This document shows positions 1 through 6,197 of a stretch of 64,000 nt of DNA, one piece after another. Position 1 is the stretch's first letter. Each line of letters starts with the position of its first letter. Source of the stretch: Ferrimonas gelatinilytica (GTDB taxonomy: Bacteria; Pseudomonadota; Gammaproteobacteria; Enterobacterales; Shewanellaceae); assembly GCF_039544205.1 (NCBI RefSeq), contig NZ_BAABLF010000029.1, forward strand, positions 1 through 64,000, in the 5' to 3' direction. Under the pieces are notes generated by a model. It ran no database searches and was not told where the DNA came from. It worked only from the letters and a program-made list of their open reading frames with translations. The position numbers were made by a program, and so were the translations under genes.

Positions 1-6
1 CGCCAT
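1..6 (-). CDS. First two codons of a minus-strand gene leaving the window
   Basis: Read on the minus strand, an AAAGGAG ribosome-binding site is followed after a short spacer by ATG GCG at the extreme left edge. Only two codons are visible, so the product cannot be named. In related genomes the gene divergent from this locus is often ampD or lies in an ampD-ampE-pdhR block. The protein starting Met-Ala and a GntR-type palindrome upstream would suit a regulator such as pdhR, but this is a guess from context. Confidence 0.45.
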
Positions 7-22
7 GTTCACTCCTTTGTGG

Positions 23-60
23 GTCGGCTGTTAGTTTTGGTCGACCAACAGTATTCCGAC
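23..60. promoter_or_regulatory. Inverted repeat with a perfect 12-bp palindrome, possible operator
   Basis: TTGGTCGACCAA at 37-48 is a perfect palindrome. It sits inside a wider imperfect inverted repeat with outer arms GTCGG (23-27) and CCGAC (56-60). It lies about 30-42 bp upstream of the minus-strand start codon at position 6, a usual place for an operator. The half-site resembles those of GntR/FadR-family regulators, but the spacer is 2 bp rather than the 3 of the E. coli PdhR site. The regulator is unknown. Confidence 0.4.
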
Positions 61-172
61 TCGCACGGGAGTGAACAACCTCCTGAAAGATTACACCTAG
101 TTCCTAGTTCCTAGTTCCTAGTTCCTAAGAGCCTAGGTTCTAGGCGCTAGGTTCTAAGAGCAGATCCCCGAT

Positions 173-203
173 GTAGGTTGGGCAGAGCGAAGCCAAGCCC
201 AAC
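173..203 (+). repeat. REP-like hairpin embedded in copy A
   Basis: A GTAG tetranucleotide (173-176) is followed by GTTGGGC (177-183) and its complement GCCCAAC (197-203), giving a 7-bp stem. GTAG plus a GC-rich hairpin is the hallmark of REP sequences mobilised by RAYT-type transposases, and similar GTTGGGC/GCCCAAC hairpins are scattered through many gammaproteobacterial genomes. No transposase lies in this window. It interrupts the heptamer element, so it may be a later insertion. Confidence 0.5.
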
Positions 204-359
204 GTCCAAACGAATCACCTTAGGGTCTTTTGAGCAGGTTCTGGGTTTTAAGAGCAGGGACTAAGTTCTAGGCCGTAAGAGCGGCAACGAGATACGAGTT
301 CCTAGTTCCTAAAAGCAGGTACTAGGTCCTAAGAGCCAAGAGGTTTAGAGCCTAGGAAC

Positions 360-728
360 TCGCCCCCGCTTTGCTTTTAGGACCTAGGCTTCTCCCTAGT
401 ACCTAGTAGCCGGCTTTACCGCTCTTAGGAACCAGGAACCGCTCCTCCCAAGGAGCTCGACCCTGCTCTTAGCACCTAGGCTTTTCCCTAGTACCCAGTA
501 GCCGGCTTTACCGCTCTTAGGAACCAGGGACCGCTCCTCCCAAGGAACTCGACCCCGCTTTGCTTTTAGGACCTAGGCTTCTCCCTAGTACCGAGTAGCC
601 GGCTTTAGCGCTCTTAGGAACCAGGAACCGCTCACCCCAAGGAAATCGACCCTGCTTTGCTTTTAGGACCTAGGCTTTTCCCTAGTACCTAGGCTTTTCC
701 TAGAGATCAGGAACCGCTCCTCCCAGGG
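360..728. repeat. About four tandem 92-97-bp units
   Basis: Units start at TCGMCCC near 360, 457, 549 and 646, with lengths of 97, 92, 97 and about 83 bp. Each contains in order a GCTTTGCTTTTAG or GCTCTTAG segment, a (G)CACCTAGG or GACCTAGG heptamer, CCCTAGTAC, AGCCGGCTTT, GCTCTTAGGAACCAGG and CCGCTC. The last unit is truncated and diverged. The AGCCGGCT segment recurs in copy B near 7350, tying the two loci together. Confidence 0.8.
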
Positions 729-833
729 CCTCGCTCTTCATTCCGTGGCAATTTGCCTGTCGATTGCAAATAATGAAACCATTAACACCGGGCTGGCAAG
801 CCTTCCCGACACGCCCATCGGCAAAGGAGAATC

Positions 834-1367
834 ATGGCCTCTCACCCTCAGCGAGCACTGCAGCGAGCACTGCAGCGACCGGGCAGAATGATGTTTCTGC
901 TCGCCTGGATCGCCCTGGCGGCTCTGCTCTACCTCTACTTTGACAGCCAGCTGAGCAAGCGGCACAACCCCAACCAACAGGTCGCGGGGCGGGTCGAGGG
1001 GGCGATGAGTGAGATCCAGCTGCTGCGAAACCGCCACGGGCACTATGTCGCCACCGCCGCCATCAACGGCCATGAGGTGGTGATGCTGGTGGACACCGGT
1101 GCCACCGAGATCTCCATCCCGGAATCCGTGGCCGCCCGATTGGGGCTGAAGAAGGGGCGCCCCTTCCCGGTCAGCACCGCCAACGGCACCATAGAGGTGT
1201 ACCAGACACGGATCGATAGCCTCTCCATCGGCGTGCTAACCCTGTATGATCTCTCTGCCAACATTAATCCCGGCCTGGACGACAGCACCATACTGCTGGG
1301 CATGAACGCCCTTAAAGACCTGGAACTGGTCCAGCGTGGAGACACCTTAACGTTACGGAAGTACTGA
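834..1367 (+). CDS. Membrane-anchored retropepsin-like aspartic protease (TIGR02281 type)
   Basis: The 177-residue protein has one N-terminal membrane segment (about 19-36) followed by a single-lobed aspartic protease domain. The catalytic signature D87-T-G-A lies in a VDTGATEIS context, and the downstream ILLGMNAL segment is typical of the family. It probably acts as a dimer on the periplasmic face; its substrate is unknown. AAGGAG lies 6 nt before the ATG, fixing the start. A 12-bp tandem duplication (851-874) encodes a repeated ALQR near the N terminus. The stop overlaps the nadC start by 1 nt (TGATG), so the two genes are co-transcribed. Confidence 0.85.
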   Translation: MASHPQRALQRALQRPGRMMFLLAWIALAALLYLYFDSQLSKRHNPNQQVAGRVEGAMSEIQLLRNRHGHYVATAAINGHEVVMLVDTGATEISIPESVAARLGLKKGRPFPVSTANGTIEVYQTRIDSLSIGVLTLYDLSANINPGLDDSTILLGMNALKDLELVQRGDTLTLRKY

Positions 1368-2218
1368 TGTTAGAGAACGATATTCGCCTGGCGGTCAGCG
1401 CCGCCCTGGAAGAGGATCTTGGTGGTCTGGGTCCCGACGAAGGGGACATCACCGCCCGCCTTATCCCCGTCGACCGCTACGCCGAAGCCCGGGTGATCAC
1501 CCGGGAAGATGGGGTGTTCTGCGGCAAAGCCTGGGTCGAGCAGGTATTCAACCAGCTTGGCGGCAGCGTGGCCCTGCATTGGCATGTGGACGACGGTGAC
1601 ATGGTGGTCGCCAACCAGACATTGCTGGAGCTGGCCGGCCCGGCCCGGGCTCTGCTGACCGGCGAACGCACGGCCCTGAACTTTATCCAGACCCTCTCCG
1701 GCGTCGCCACCCTGGTCAACCAGTATGTGGTGCGGATCAATGACAGCGGCTGCCGCCTGCTGGACACCCGAAAAACGCTGCCGGGCCTGCGCACCGCCCA
1801 GAAGTACGCGGTCACCTGCGGCGGCGGCCACAACCACCGACTCGGCCTCTATGACGCCTTCCTGATCAAGGAGAACCATATCGCTGCCTGCGGCGGGATC
1901 ATCCAGGCTATCGCCACCGCACGGCAACTGAAACCGGAGGCCCCGGTGGAGGTGGAGGTGGAGAATCTGGAGGAGTTGGCCCTGGCGCTGGAAGCGGGGG
2001 CGGATATCGTGATGCTGGACAACTTCGACGTCACCATGATGGTCAACGGGGTGCGTCTGCGTAACCAGGTACGCCCGGACACCAAGCTGGAGGTGTCTGG
2101 CAACGTCACCCTGCAAACCATCGGCGATTTTGCCAACACCGGCATCGACTACATCTCCGTCGGCGCTCTGACCAAGCACCTCCGCGCGATGGATCTCTCC
2201 ATGCGCTTTAAGGCCTGA
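1367..2218 (+). CDS. nadC: Nicotinate-nucleotide pyrophosphorylase (quinolinate phosphoribosyltransferase)
   Basis: This enzyme converts quinolinate and PRPP to nicotinate mononucleotide, CO2 and pyrophosphate, the last step of de novo NAD precursor synthesis in the cytosol. The 283 residues match the usual length. Recognisable motifs are GERTALNF near 99-106, DTRKT at 133-137, the CGGGHNHR loop at 151-158 and LIKENH after it; these contribute to the phosphoribosyl and quinolinate sites. Translation is coupled to the upstream protease gene by a TGATG overlap. nadC next to pilABCD is common in gammaproteobacteria. Confidence 0.97.
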   Translation: MLENDIRLAVSAALEEDLGGLGPDEGDITARLIPVDRYAEARVITREDGVFCGKAWVEQVFNQLGGSVALHWHVDDGDMVVANQTLLELAGPARALLTGERTALNFIQTLSGVATLVNQYVVRINDSGCRLLDTRKTLPGLRTAQKYAVTCGGGHNHRLGLYDAFLIKENHIAACGGIIQAIATARQLKPEAPVEVEVENLEELALALEAGADIVMLDNFDVTMMVNGVRLRNQVRPDTKLEVSGNVTLQTIGDFANTGIDYISVGALTKHLRAMDLSMRFKA

Positions 2219-2234
2219 ACACTCCCCTCGGAAA

Positions 2235-2270
2235 CCCGTTGCCGGGATGATGTGATCTTCCGGCAACGGG
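2235..2270 (+). terminator. Hairpin after nadC, probable terminator
   Basis: CCCGTTGCCGG (2235-2245) pairs perfectly with CCGGCAACGGG (2260-2270) across a 14-nt loop, just after the nadC stop. No clean U-tract follows; the next bases lead into an A/T-rich tract. It may terminate imperfectly or protect the 3' end. Confidence 0.5.
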
Positions 2271-2278
2271 CTTGGCAT

Positions 2279-2308
2279 AAAAATTTTCAAAAAAATTTAA
2301 AATTTTTT
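2279..2308. other. Phased A/T tracts, probable curved DNA upstream of pilA
   Basis: Three consecutive A-then-T blocks, A5T4 (2279-2287), A7T3 (2289-2298) and A4T6 (2299-2308), begin almost exactly 10 bp apart. Helically phased AnTn tracts bend DNA and attract nucleoid proteins. The block stands out sharply from its GC-rich surroundings and lies about 180 bp upstream of the candidate pilA promoter. Confidence 0.5.
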
Positions 2309-2484
2309 CCACCGATTTTCCCGCCGCCACGGGAGGTCAAAAGATTGACAGCTCAGGCCGAACCGGTTTCAAATTCAGTGCTGTCAGGCGGTAAAAACAC
2401 GCCAAAACTTTGTCTTGCAGCACAACCGCCTTCCAAGGCCCAAATTCGGCAGGCTTCCCAGCCCGCAAAACCGGCGTAAAGCCT

Positions 2485-2513
2485 TTGAACTAACGGATTT
2501 TTATGCGTATTGT
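2485..2513 (+). promoter_or_regulatory. Candidate sigma-70 promoter for pilA
   Basis: TTGAAC (2485-2490), a 17-bp spacer and TATTGT (2508-2513) match four of six bases in each box. Transcription would begin near 2520, exactly where the structured leader begins. I found no acceptable sigma-54 -24/-12 site between nadC and pilA. Confidence 0.35.
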
Positions 2514-2517
2514 TTAG

Positions 2518-2650
2518 CTGCATTCACTTGCATACACTCAGTGGTGTATTAAGTTCAAAGTGGATGCAGACGATGTCCGCGTCTCCCCACTCACCAGCCA
2601 TAAGGTGAGCGGGGCACCACCTGAGAGCTGTGAAGCTTCGGCCATCACAG
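2518..2650 (+). promoter_or_regulatory. Highly structured 5' leader of pilA
   Basis: Three consecutive hairpins fill the space before pilA. The first is nested: CTGCATTCACTT (2518-2529) pairs with AAGTGGATGCAG (2558-2569), enclosing ATACAC/GTGTAT (2532-2537/2544-2549). The second is CCCC plus CTCACC (2585-2595) with GGTGAG plus GGGG (2604-2614). The third is CTGTGA (2628-2633) with TCACAG (2645-2650). No known riboswitch consensus is recognised. Whether it regulates pilA is unknown. Confidence 0.5.
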
Positions 2651-2689
2651 ATGTTTTAGGGTTTAGTTTTTACAAATCGAGGAAGAGTT

Positions 2690-3152
2690 ATGAAACGGAA
2701 GCAACAACAGGGCTTTACCCTGATCGAACTGATGATCGTGGTGGCCATTATCGGTATCCTGGCAGCCATTGCCTTACCTGCCTATTCCAACTACACCAAG
2801 AAAGCTCAGTACACCGAAGTGACTGCAGCAACCGGGGGCGCAAAAACTGCTGTTGAAGTTTGCTCTCAAACCTACCCGGGAACTGGTGATGTAAACTGTC
2901 TTCAAGCGAAAAATGGCGTGCCCACTGACATCGCCGTAGGCACCACCACCATGGGTATTGCCACCCTTTTTTCAGCCGCGGATGCAGTCACCATCACCGC
3001 CACTGTTCCGACAGGTGGCCTTGGCCCTCTGGCCACTGGTCACTGGTCACACATACACTCTCACAGGTGTAGTTGACACAGCGACTGGTGCGATTCAGTG
3101 GACTGGTGCCTGTAGCGATGGCACTAACACTGTAACTGACTATTGCCCGTGA
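2690..3152 (+). pseudogene. pilA: Type IV major pilin gene, frameshifted by a 7-bp tandem duplication
   Basis: The product starts with a short leader (MKRKQQQG) and the class IVa prepilin signature GFTLIELMIVVAIIGILAAIA, cleaved after Gly8 by PilD. The reading frame as it stands ends at 3076 after 128 residues with an atypical tail (GHWSHIHSHRCS). CACTGGT occurs twice in a row at 3034-3040 and 3041-3047. Removing one copy gives 152 codons (151 residues) ending in CSDGTNTVTDYCP, a normal disulfide-bounded pilin D-region, with the stop at 3150-3152. The duplication therefore disrupts the gene, or acts as a reversible slippage switch. A GAGGAAGAG ribosome-binding site precedes the ATG. A sequencing or assembly artefact cannot be excluded. 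Confidence 0.85.
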
Positions 3153-3191
3153 TAGCTTCCACTGGCTGCACTTTGACAGTGTAAGTGTAAT

Positions 3192-3232
3192 GATGTGCCA
3201 ACCGCATTAAAGTGGTTGGCACATCTGTTTTT
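3192..3232 (+). terminator. Rho-independent terminator of pilA
   Basis: GATGTGCCAACC (3192-3203) pairs over 12 bp with GGTTGGCACATC (3214-3225), followed by TGTTTTT. It separates the highly expressed pilin unit from pilB. Confidence 0.9.
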
Positions 3233-3259
3233 GATGGTTGGAAAATTTAGTGGGATTGA

Positions 3260-4813
3260 ATGAACTCTTTTGCTACTAGCTACGGCCTCCCTACCCTGGA
3301 TATTGCCTGGTTTGACGTATCGTCCCTGCCTGACGACATCAAAAACAAAAAACTCATTGAGAAACATCGCTGCCTACCATTAGCCAAGCGCAACAACCGC
3401 CTCATCCTCGCCACCTCTAACCCCAACAACCTTATCGCCCTGGAGGAGTTCCAGTTCAATATTGGACTCCATGTGGAGCCGGTTATCGTGGTCCAGGAAG
3501 CCCTGGATCGGGTGATCGAAAAGGTGCTGGAAGATGACCTCGACCAACTCGAGATCAGCGAGGACGATGAGCAGCGCCTGGCCAACATCGGCACCGATGA
3601 GCCAGAAAGCGATAATAATCAGGCGGAAGATGCCACCAAGGGCGCCGACGATGCGCCTATCGTCGTCTTTATCAACAAACTGATGACCGAAGCGATCCGC
3701 AAGGGGGCGTCGGATCTGCACTTCGAACCCTACGAGGACCAGTTCCGGGTCCGTTTTCGCATCGATGGCATCCTGACCACCATTACCAAGCCCCCCCAGA
3801 GTCTCGGCCCGCGCATAGCCGCCCGCATCAAGGTGATGTCCAAGCTCAACATTGCCGAACGCCGCCTGCCCCAGGATGGCCGCATCAAGCTTCGGGTAGG
3901 CAACAAAAAGTCCGTGGATTTCCGGGTCTCGGTTCTGCCCACCCTGTTCGGAGAGAAGGTGGTGATGCGGATCCTGGACTCCTCCGCCGCCGCCCTGAAT
4001 ATCGATATCCTGGGCTTCAGCGACCAGCAAAAAGCGCTCTACCTGCAGAACCTGCAGCTCCCCCAGGGGATGATTCTGGTCACCGGCCCCACCGGCTCCG
4101 GGAAAACCGTCTCCCTCTATACGGGCCTAAATATCCTCAACACCGAGGAGCGCAACATCTCCACGGCGGAAGACCCGGTGGAGATCAACCTGCCCGGGAT
4201 CAACCAGGTGCAGATAAACCCGAAAGCGGGCCTGACCTTCGCCGGCGCCCTGCGCTCCTTCCTGCGCCAGGATCCGGATATCGTCATGGTGGGGGAGATC
4301 CGGGACCTGGAAACCGCGGAGATCGCGGTAAAAGCCGCCCAGACCGGACACATGGTGATGAGCACCCTGCACACCAACTCCTCCCCGGAAACCCTGACCC
4401 GACTGCTCAACATGGGCGTCCCCGCCTACAACATTGCCAGCTCCGTCAGCCTGATTATTGCCCAGCGACTAGCGCGAAAGCTCTGCCCCAAGTGCAAGGA
4501 GCCGGAAACCATCCCCACCGAGGAGCTGCTCAGAGAGGGGTTCACGGAGGCTCAGATCGCCGAAGGAGTGAACCTCTTCAAACCCAAGGGTTGCGATGCC
4601 TGCACCAACGGCTACAAGGGCCGGGTGGGGCTTTACGAGATGCTCTCCATGACACCGAACATGGCCTCCCTGATCATGGAGGGGGGCAGCGCCATCGAAC
4701 TGGGCAAACAGGCCCAGAAAGATGGCATGAAAACCCTGAGGCAATCCGGTCTGCAAAAGGCCTTTGATGGCGTCACCTCCCTTACCGAGATCAACCGGGT
4801 CACCAGCCACTAG
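3260..4813 (+). CDS. pilB: Type IV pilus assembly ATPase PilB, short N terminus
   Basis: This cytoplasmic hexameric ATPase powers pilus extension. Seen: the N2 domain from residue 1, Walker A GPTGSGKT at 276-283, the Asp-box region, Walker B DPDIVMVGEIRD, the His-box STLHTNSSPETLTRL, and a tetracysteine zinc site (CPKC and CDAC). At 517 residues it is about 50 shorter than typical PilB/TapB. The first residues (FATSYGLPTLDI) align by eye with family position ~50, so the helical N1 region is absent. An in-frame TGA immediately precedes the ATG, and no N1-like sequence is visible in the 105 bp back to pilA. A lineage feature or a small deletion are both possible. Confidence 0.93.
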   Translation: MNSFATSYGLPTLDIAWFDVSSLPDDIKNKKLIEKHRCLPLAKRNNRLILATSNPNNLIALEEFQFNIGLHVEPVIVVQEALDRVIEKVLEDDLDQLEISEDDEQRLANIGTDEPESDNNQAEDATKGADDAPIVVFINKLMTEAIRKGASDLHFEPYEDQFRVRFRIDGILTTITKPPQSLGPRIAARIKVMSKLNIAERRLPQDGRIKLRVGNKKSVDFRVSVLPTLFGEKVVMRILDSSAAALNIDILGFSDQQKALYLQNLQLPQGMILVTGPTGSGKTVSLYTGLNILNTEERNISTAEDPVEINLPGINQVQINPKAGLTFAGALRSFLRQDPDIVMVGEIRDLETAEIAVKAAQTGHMVMSTLHTNSSPETLTRLLNMGVPAYNIASSVSLIIAQRLARKLCPKCKEPETIPTEELLREGFTEAQIAEGVNLFKPKGCDACTNGYKGRVGLYEMLSMTPNMASLIMEGGSAIELGKQAQKDGMKTLRQSGLQKAFDGVTSLTEINRVTSH

Positions 4814-4876
4814 GCAAACCGGGCAGAATAGAGCACAACAGGGTCGGCCCTTGGCTGAATCAAGAAGGAACTGAAC

Positions 4877-6142
4877 ATGTCCACCATTTTTAAAACTCGC
4901 GATAAATCCATCGAGCGGCACAAGAAAATTACCCAGGGAGAGGTCGCCGACTTTGTGTGGAAAGGCCGTAATCGCAACGGCAAGATGATCAATGGTGAGC
5001 TGCGGGGCAAATCTGCCCTGGAAGTGAAAGCGATGCTGCGCAAGCAGGGGGTCACGCCTCTGAAGGTGGTGCGCAAACCCAAGCCGACGTTCCAGAGGAA
5101 AAGCAAAGTCACCCAAGCAGATATCGCCGTGATCACCCGCCAGCTTGCGACTATGTTGCTGGCCGGCGTCCCCCTGGTCACCGCCATGGAGATGGTGGCC
5201 AAGGGACATGAAAAGGAGGCGATGCGTCAGCTTCTCGGCTCGGTACTGGAGGAGCTGCAATCGGGTACTCCCGTGGCCCAGGCTCTGCGACCCCATCGAC
5301 AGTATTTTGATGAGCTCTACTGTGACCTGGTCGCTTCCGGCGAGCAATCCGGTACCCTCGATACCGTTTTTGATCGCATCGCCACCTATCGGGAAAAGGC
5401 GGAAGCCCTTAAGTCCAAGATCAAGAAGGCGATGTTTTATCCCGCTGCCGTTGTTACCGTGGCAATTGGGGTTACGCTAATTTTGCTGCTGTTTGTGGTG
5501 CCGCAGTTTGAAGCGATCTTTTCAAGCTTCGGCGCAGATTTACCCATCTTTACCCAGATGGTGATCAATCTCTCCAAGTTCGTCCAATCGAGCTGGTACT
5601 ACTTTTTTGCCATCGTTGTCGTATTCGTCTGGTTATGGGTCCGAGCCTTTCGCAACTCGGCAAAATTTAGAGACAAGGTGGATGAGTACAAGCTGAAGCT
5701 GCCTGTAATCGGGCAAATCCTGCACAAGGCGGCCATGGCCAAGTTTGCCCGCACCCTAGCCACCACCTTCGCCGCCGGGGTTCCGCTGACCGAGGGGCTG
5801 GACGCCTCTGCCGGTGCTTCCGGTAACGCCGTCTACCGAAATGCGATTTTTCAGATCAAGGAGGAGGTGATGTCCGGGCTGCAGATGAACGTCGCGATGC
5901 GCACTGTCAACCTCTTCCCCGACATGTTGATCCAGATGGTCGCCATCGGCGAAGAGTCCGGCTCCATGGACGACATGCTCAACAAGGTTGCCAACATCTA
6001 CGAGATGGAGGTGGACGATGCGGTAGATGGCCTCTCCACACTGATCGAACCCATGATGATGGTGGTCCTGGGCACCCTGGTGGGTGGTCTTGTTATCGCC
6101 ATGTACCTGCCCATCTTCCAGCTGGGTGACGTTGTCGGATAA
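4877..6142 (+). CDS. pilC: Type IV pilus inner-membrane platform protein PilC
   Basis: PilC is the integral membrane platform that couples PilB rotation to pilin insertion. The 421-residue protein has the normal layout: a short cytoplasmic N terminus with the F-x-W-x-G-R-N motif (FVWKGRNRNG), two repeated T2SSF domains (about 85-208 and 290-410), a hydrophobic segment after the first repeat (~188-213), another near 240-258, and one at the C terminus. The start has AAGGA upstream. It follows pilB after 63 bp and precedes pilD, a standard pilBCD order. Confidence 0.96.
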   Translation: MSTIFKTRDKSIERHKKITQGEVADFVWKGRNRNGKMINGELRGKSALEVKAMLRKQGVTPLKVVRKPKPTFQRKSKVTQADIAVITRQLATMLLAGVPLVTAMEMVAKGHEKEAMRQLLGSVLEELQSGTPVAQALRPHRQYFDELYCDLVASGEQSGTLDTVFDRIATYREKAEALKSKIKKAMFYPAAVVTVAIGVTLILLLFVVPQFEAIFSSFGADLPIFTQMVINLSKFVQSSWYYFFAIVVVFVWLWVRAFRNSAKFRDKVDEYKLKLPVIGQILHKAAMAKFARTLATTFAAGVPLTEGLDASAGASGNAVYRNAIFQIKEEVMSGLQMNVAMRTVNLFPDMLIQMVAIGEESGSMDDMLNKVANIYEMEVDDAVDGLSTLIEPMMMVVLGTLVGGLVIAMYLPIFQLGDVVG

Positions 6143-6197
6143 TGTCCATGTCTTGGTGCTCTAATGAATATGTCCTTGCTTCAATTTGGCGGTATGC

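Larger units (their letters stand above)
96..738. repeat. CTAG-heptamer intergenic element, copy A
   Basis: This gene-free stretch is filled by a compound repeat. The left part has four tandem CCTAGTT units (96-123) ending in CCTAAGAGC, then CTAGGTT/CTAGGCG/CTAGGTT ending in CTAAGAGC at 161. More degenerate heptamers between 235 and 345 are again capped by AAGAGC or AAAAGC. The right part (360-728) has the complementary strand sense: GCTCTT caps, AGGAACC and GACCTAGG heptamers, in tandem units of about 97 bp. Left and right parts are therefore roughly inverted. Related copies lie at 7106-7432 and 9537-9776. No coding sequence is visible inside it. Confidence 0.85.

Noticed and set aside
37..48. 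Definite PdhR operator
   Set aside because: The palindrome has a 2-bp spacer between TTGGT and ACCAA, whereas PdhR sites have 3; kept only as an unspecified operator candidate.
96..738. Copy A as an insertion sequence or MITE
   Set aside because: No transposase, no defined terminal inverted repeats with target-site duplications; the inverted symmetry is distributed over the whole element.
2252..2479. A 75-residue open frame between nadC and pilA
   Set aside because: It runs through the nadC hairpin loop and the A/T tracts, has no ribosome-binding site and low-complexity composition; chance frame.
2456..2500. GCAAAACC and GCGTAAAGCC as a cyclic di-GMP-I riboswitch
   Set aside because: The hairpin that must separate the two conserved strands is missing, and the segment lies upstream of the inferred start point.
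2629..2649. TGTGA...TCACA as a CRP site
   Set aside because: The half-sites are separated by 11 bp instead of 6, and they lie inside the transcribed leader; they are better read as a hairpin.
2604..2650. CTGAGA in the leader as a TPP riboswitch core
   Set aside because: The second conserved arm and the expected helix junction are absent, and the downstream gene is unrelated to thiamine.
2690..3076. The uninterrupted 128-residue pilin frame as an intact gene
   Set aside because: The tail after residue ~116 has no pilin character, while the other frame supplies a perfect pilin C terminus once the 7-bp duplication is removed.
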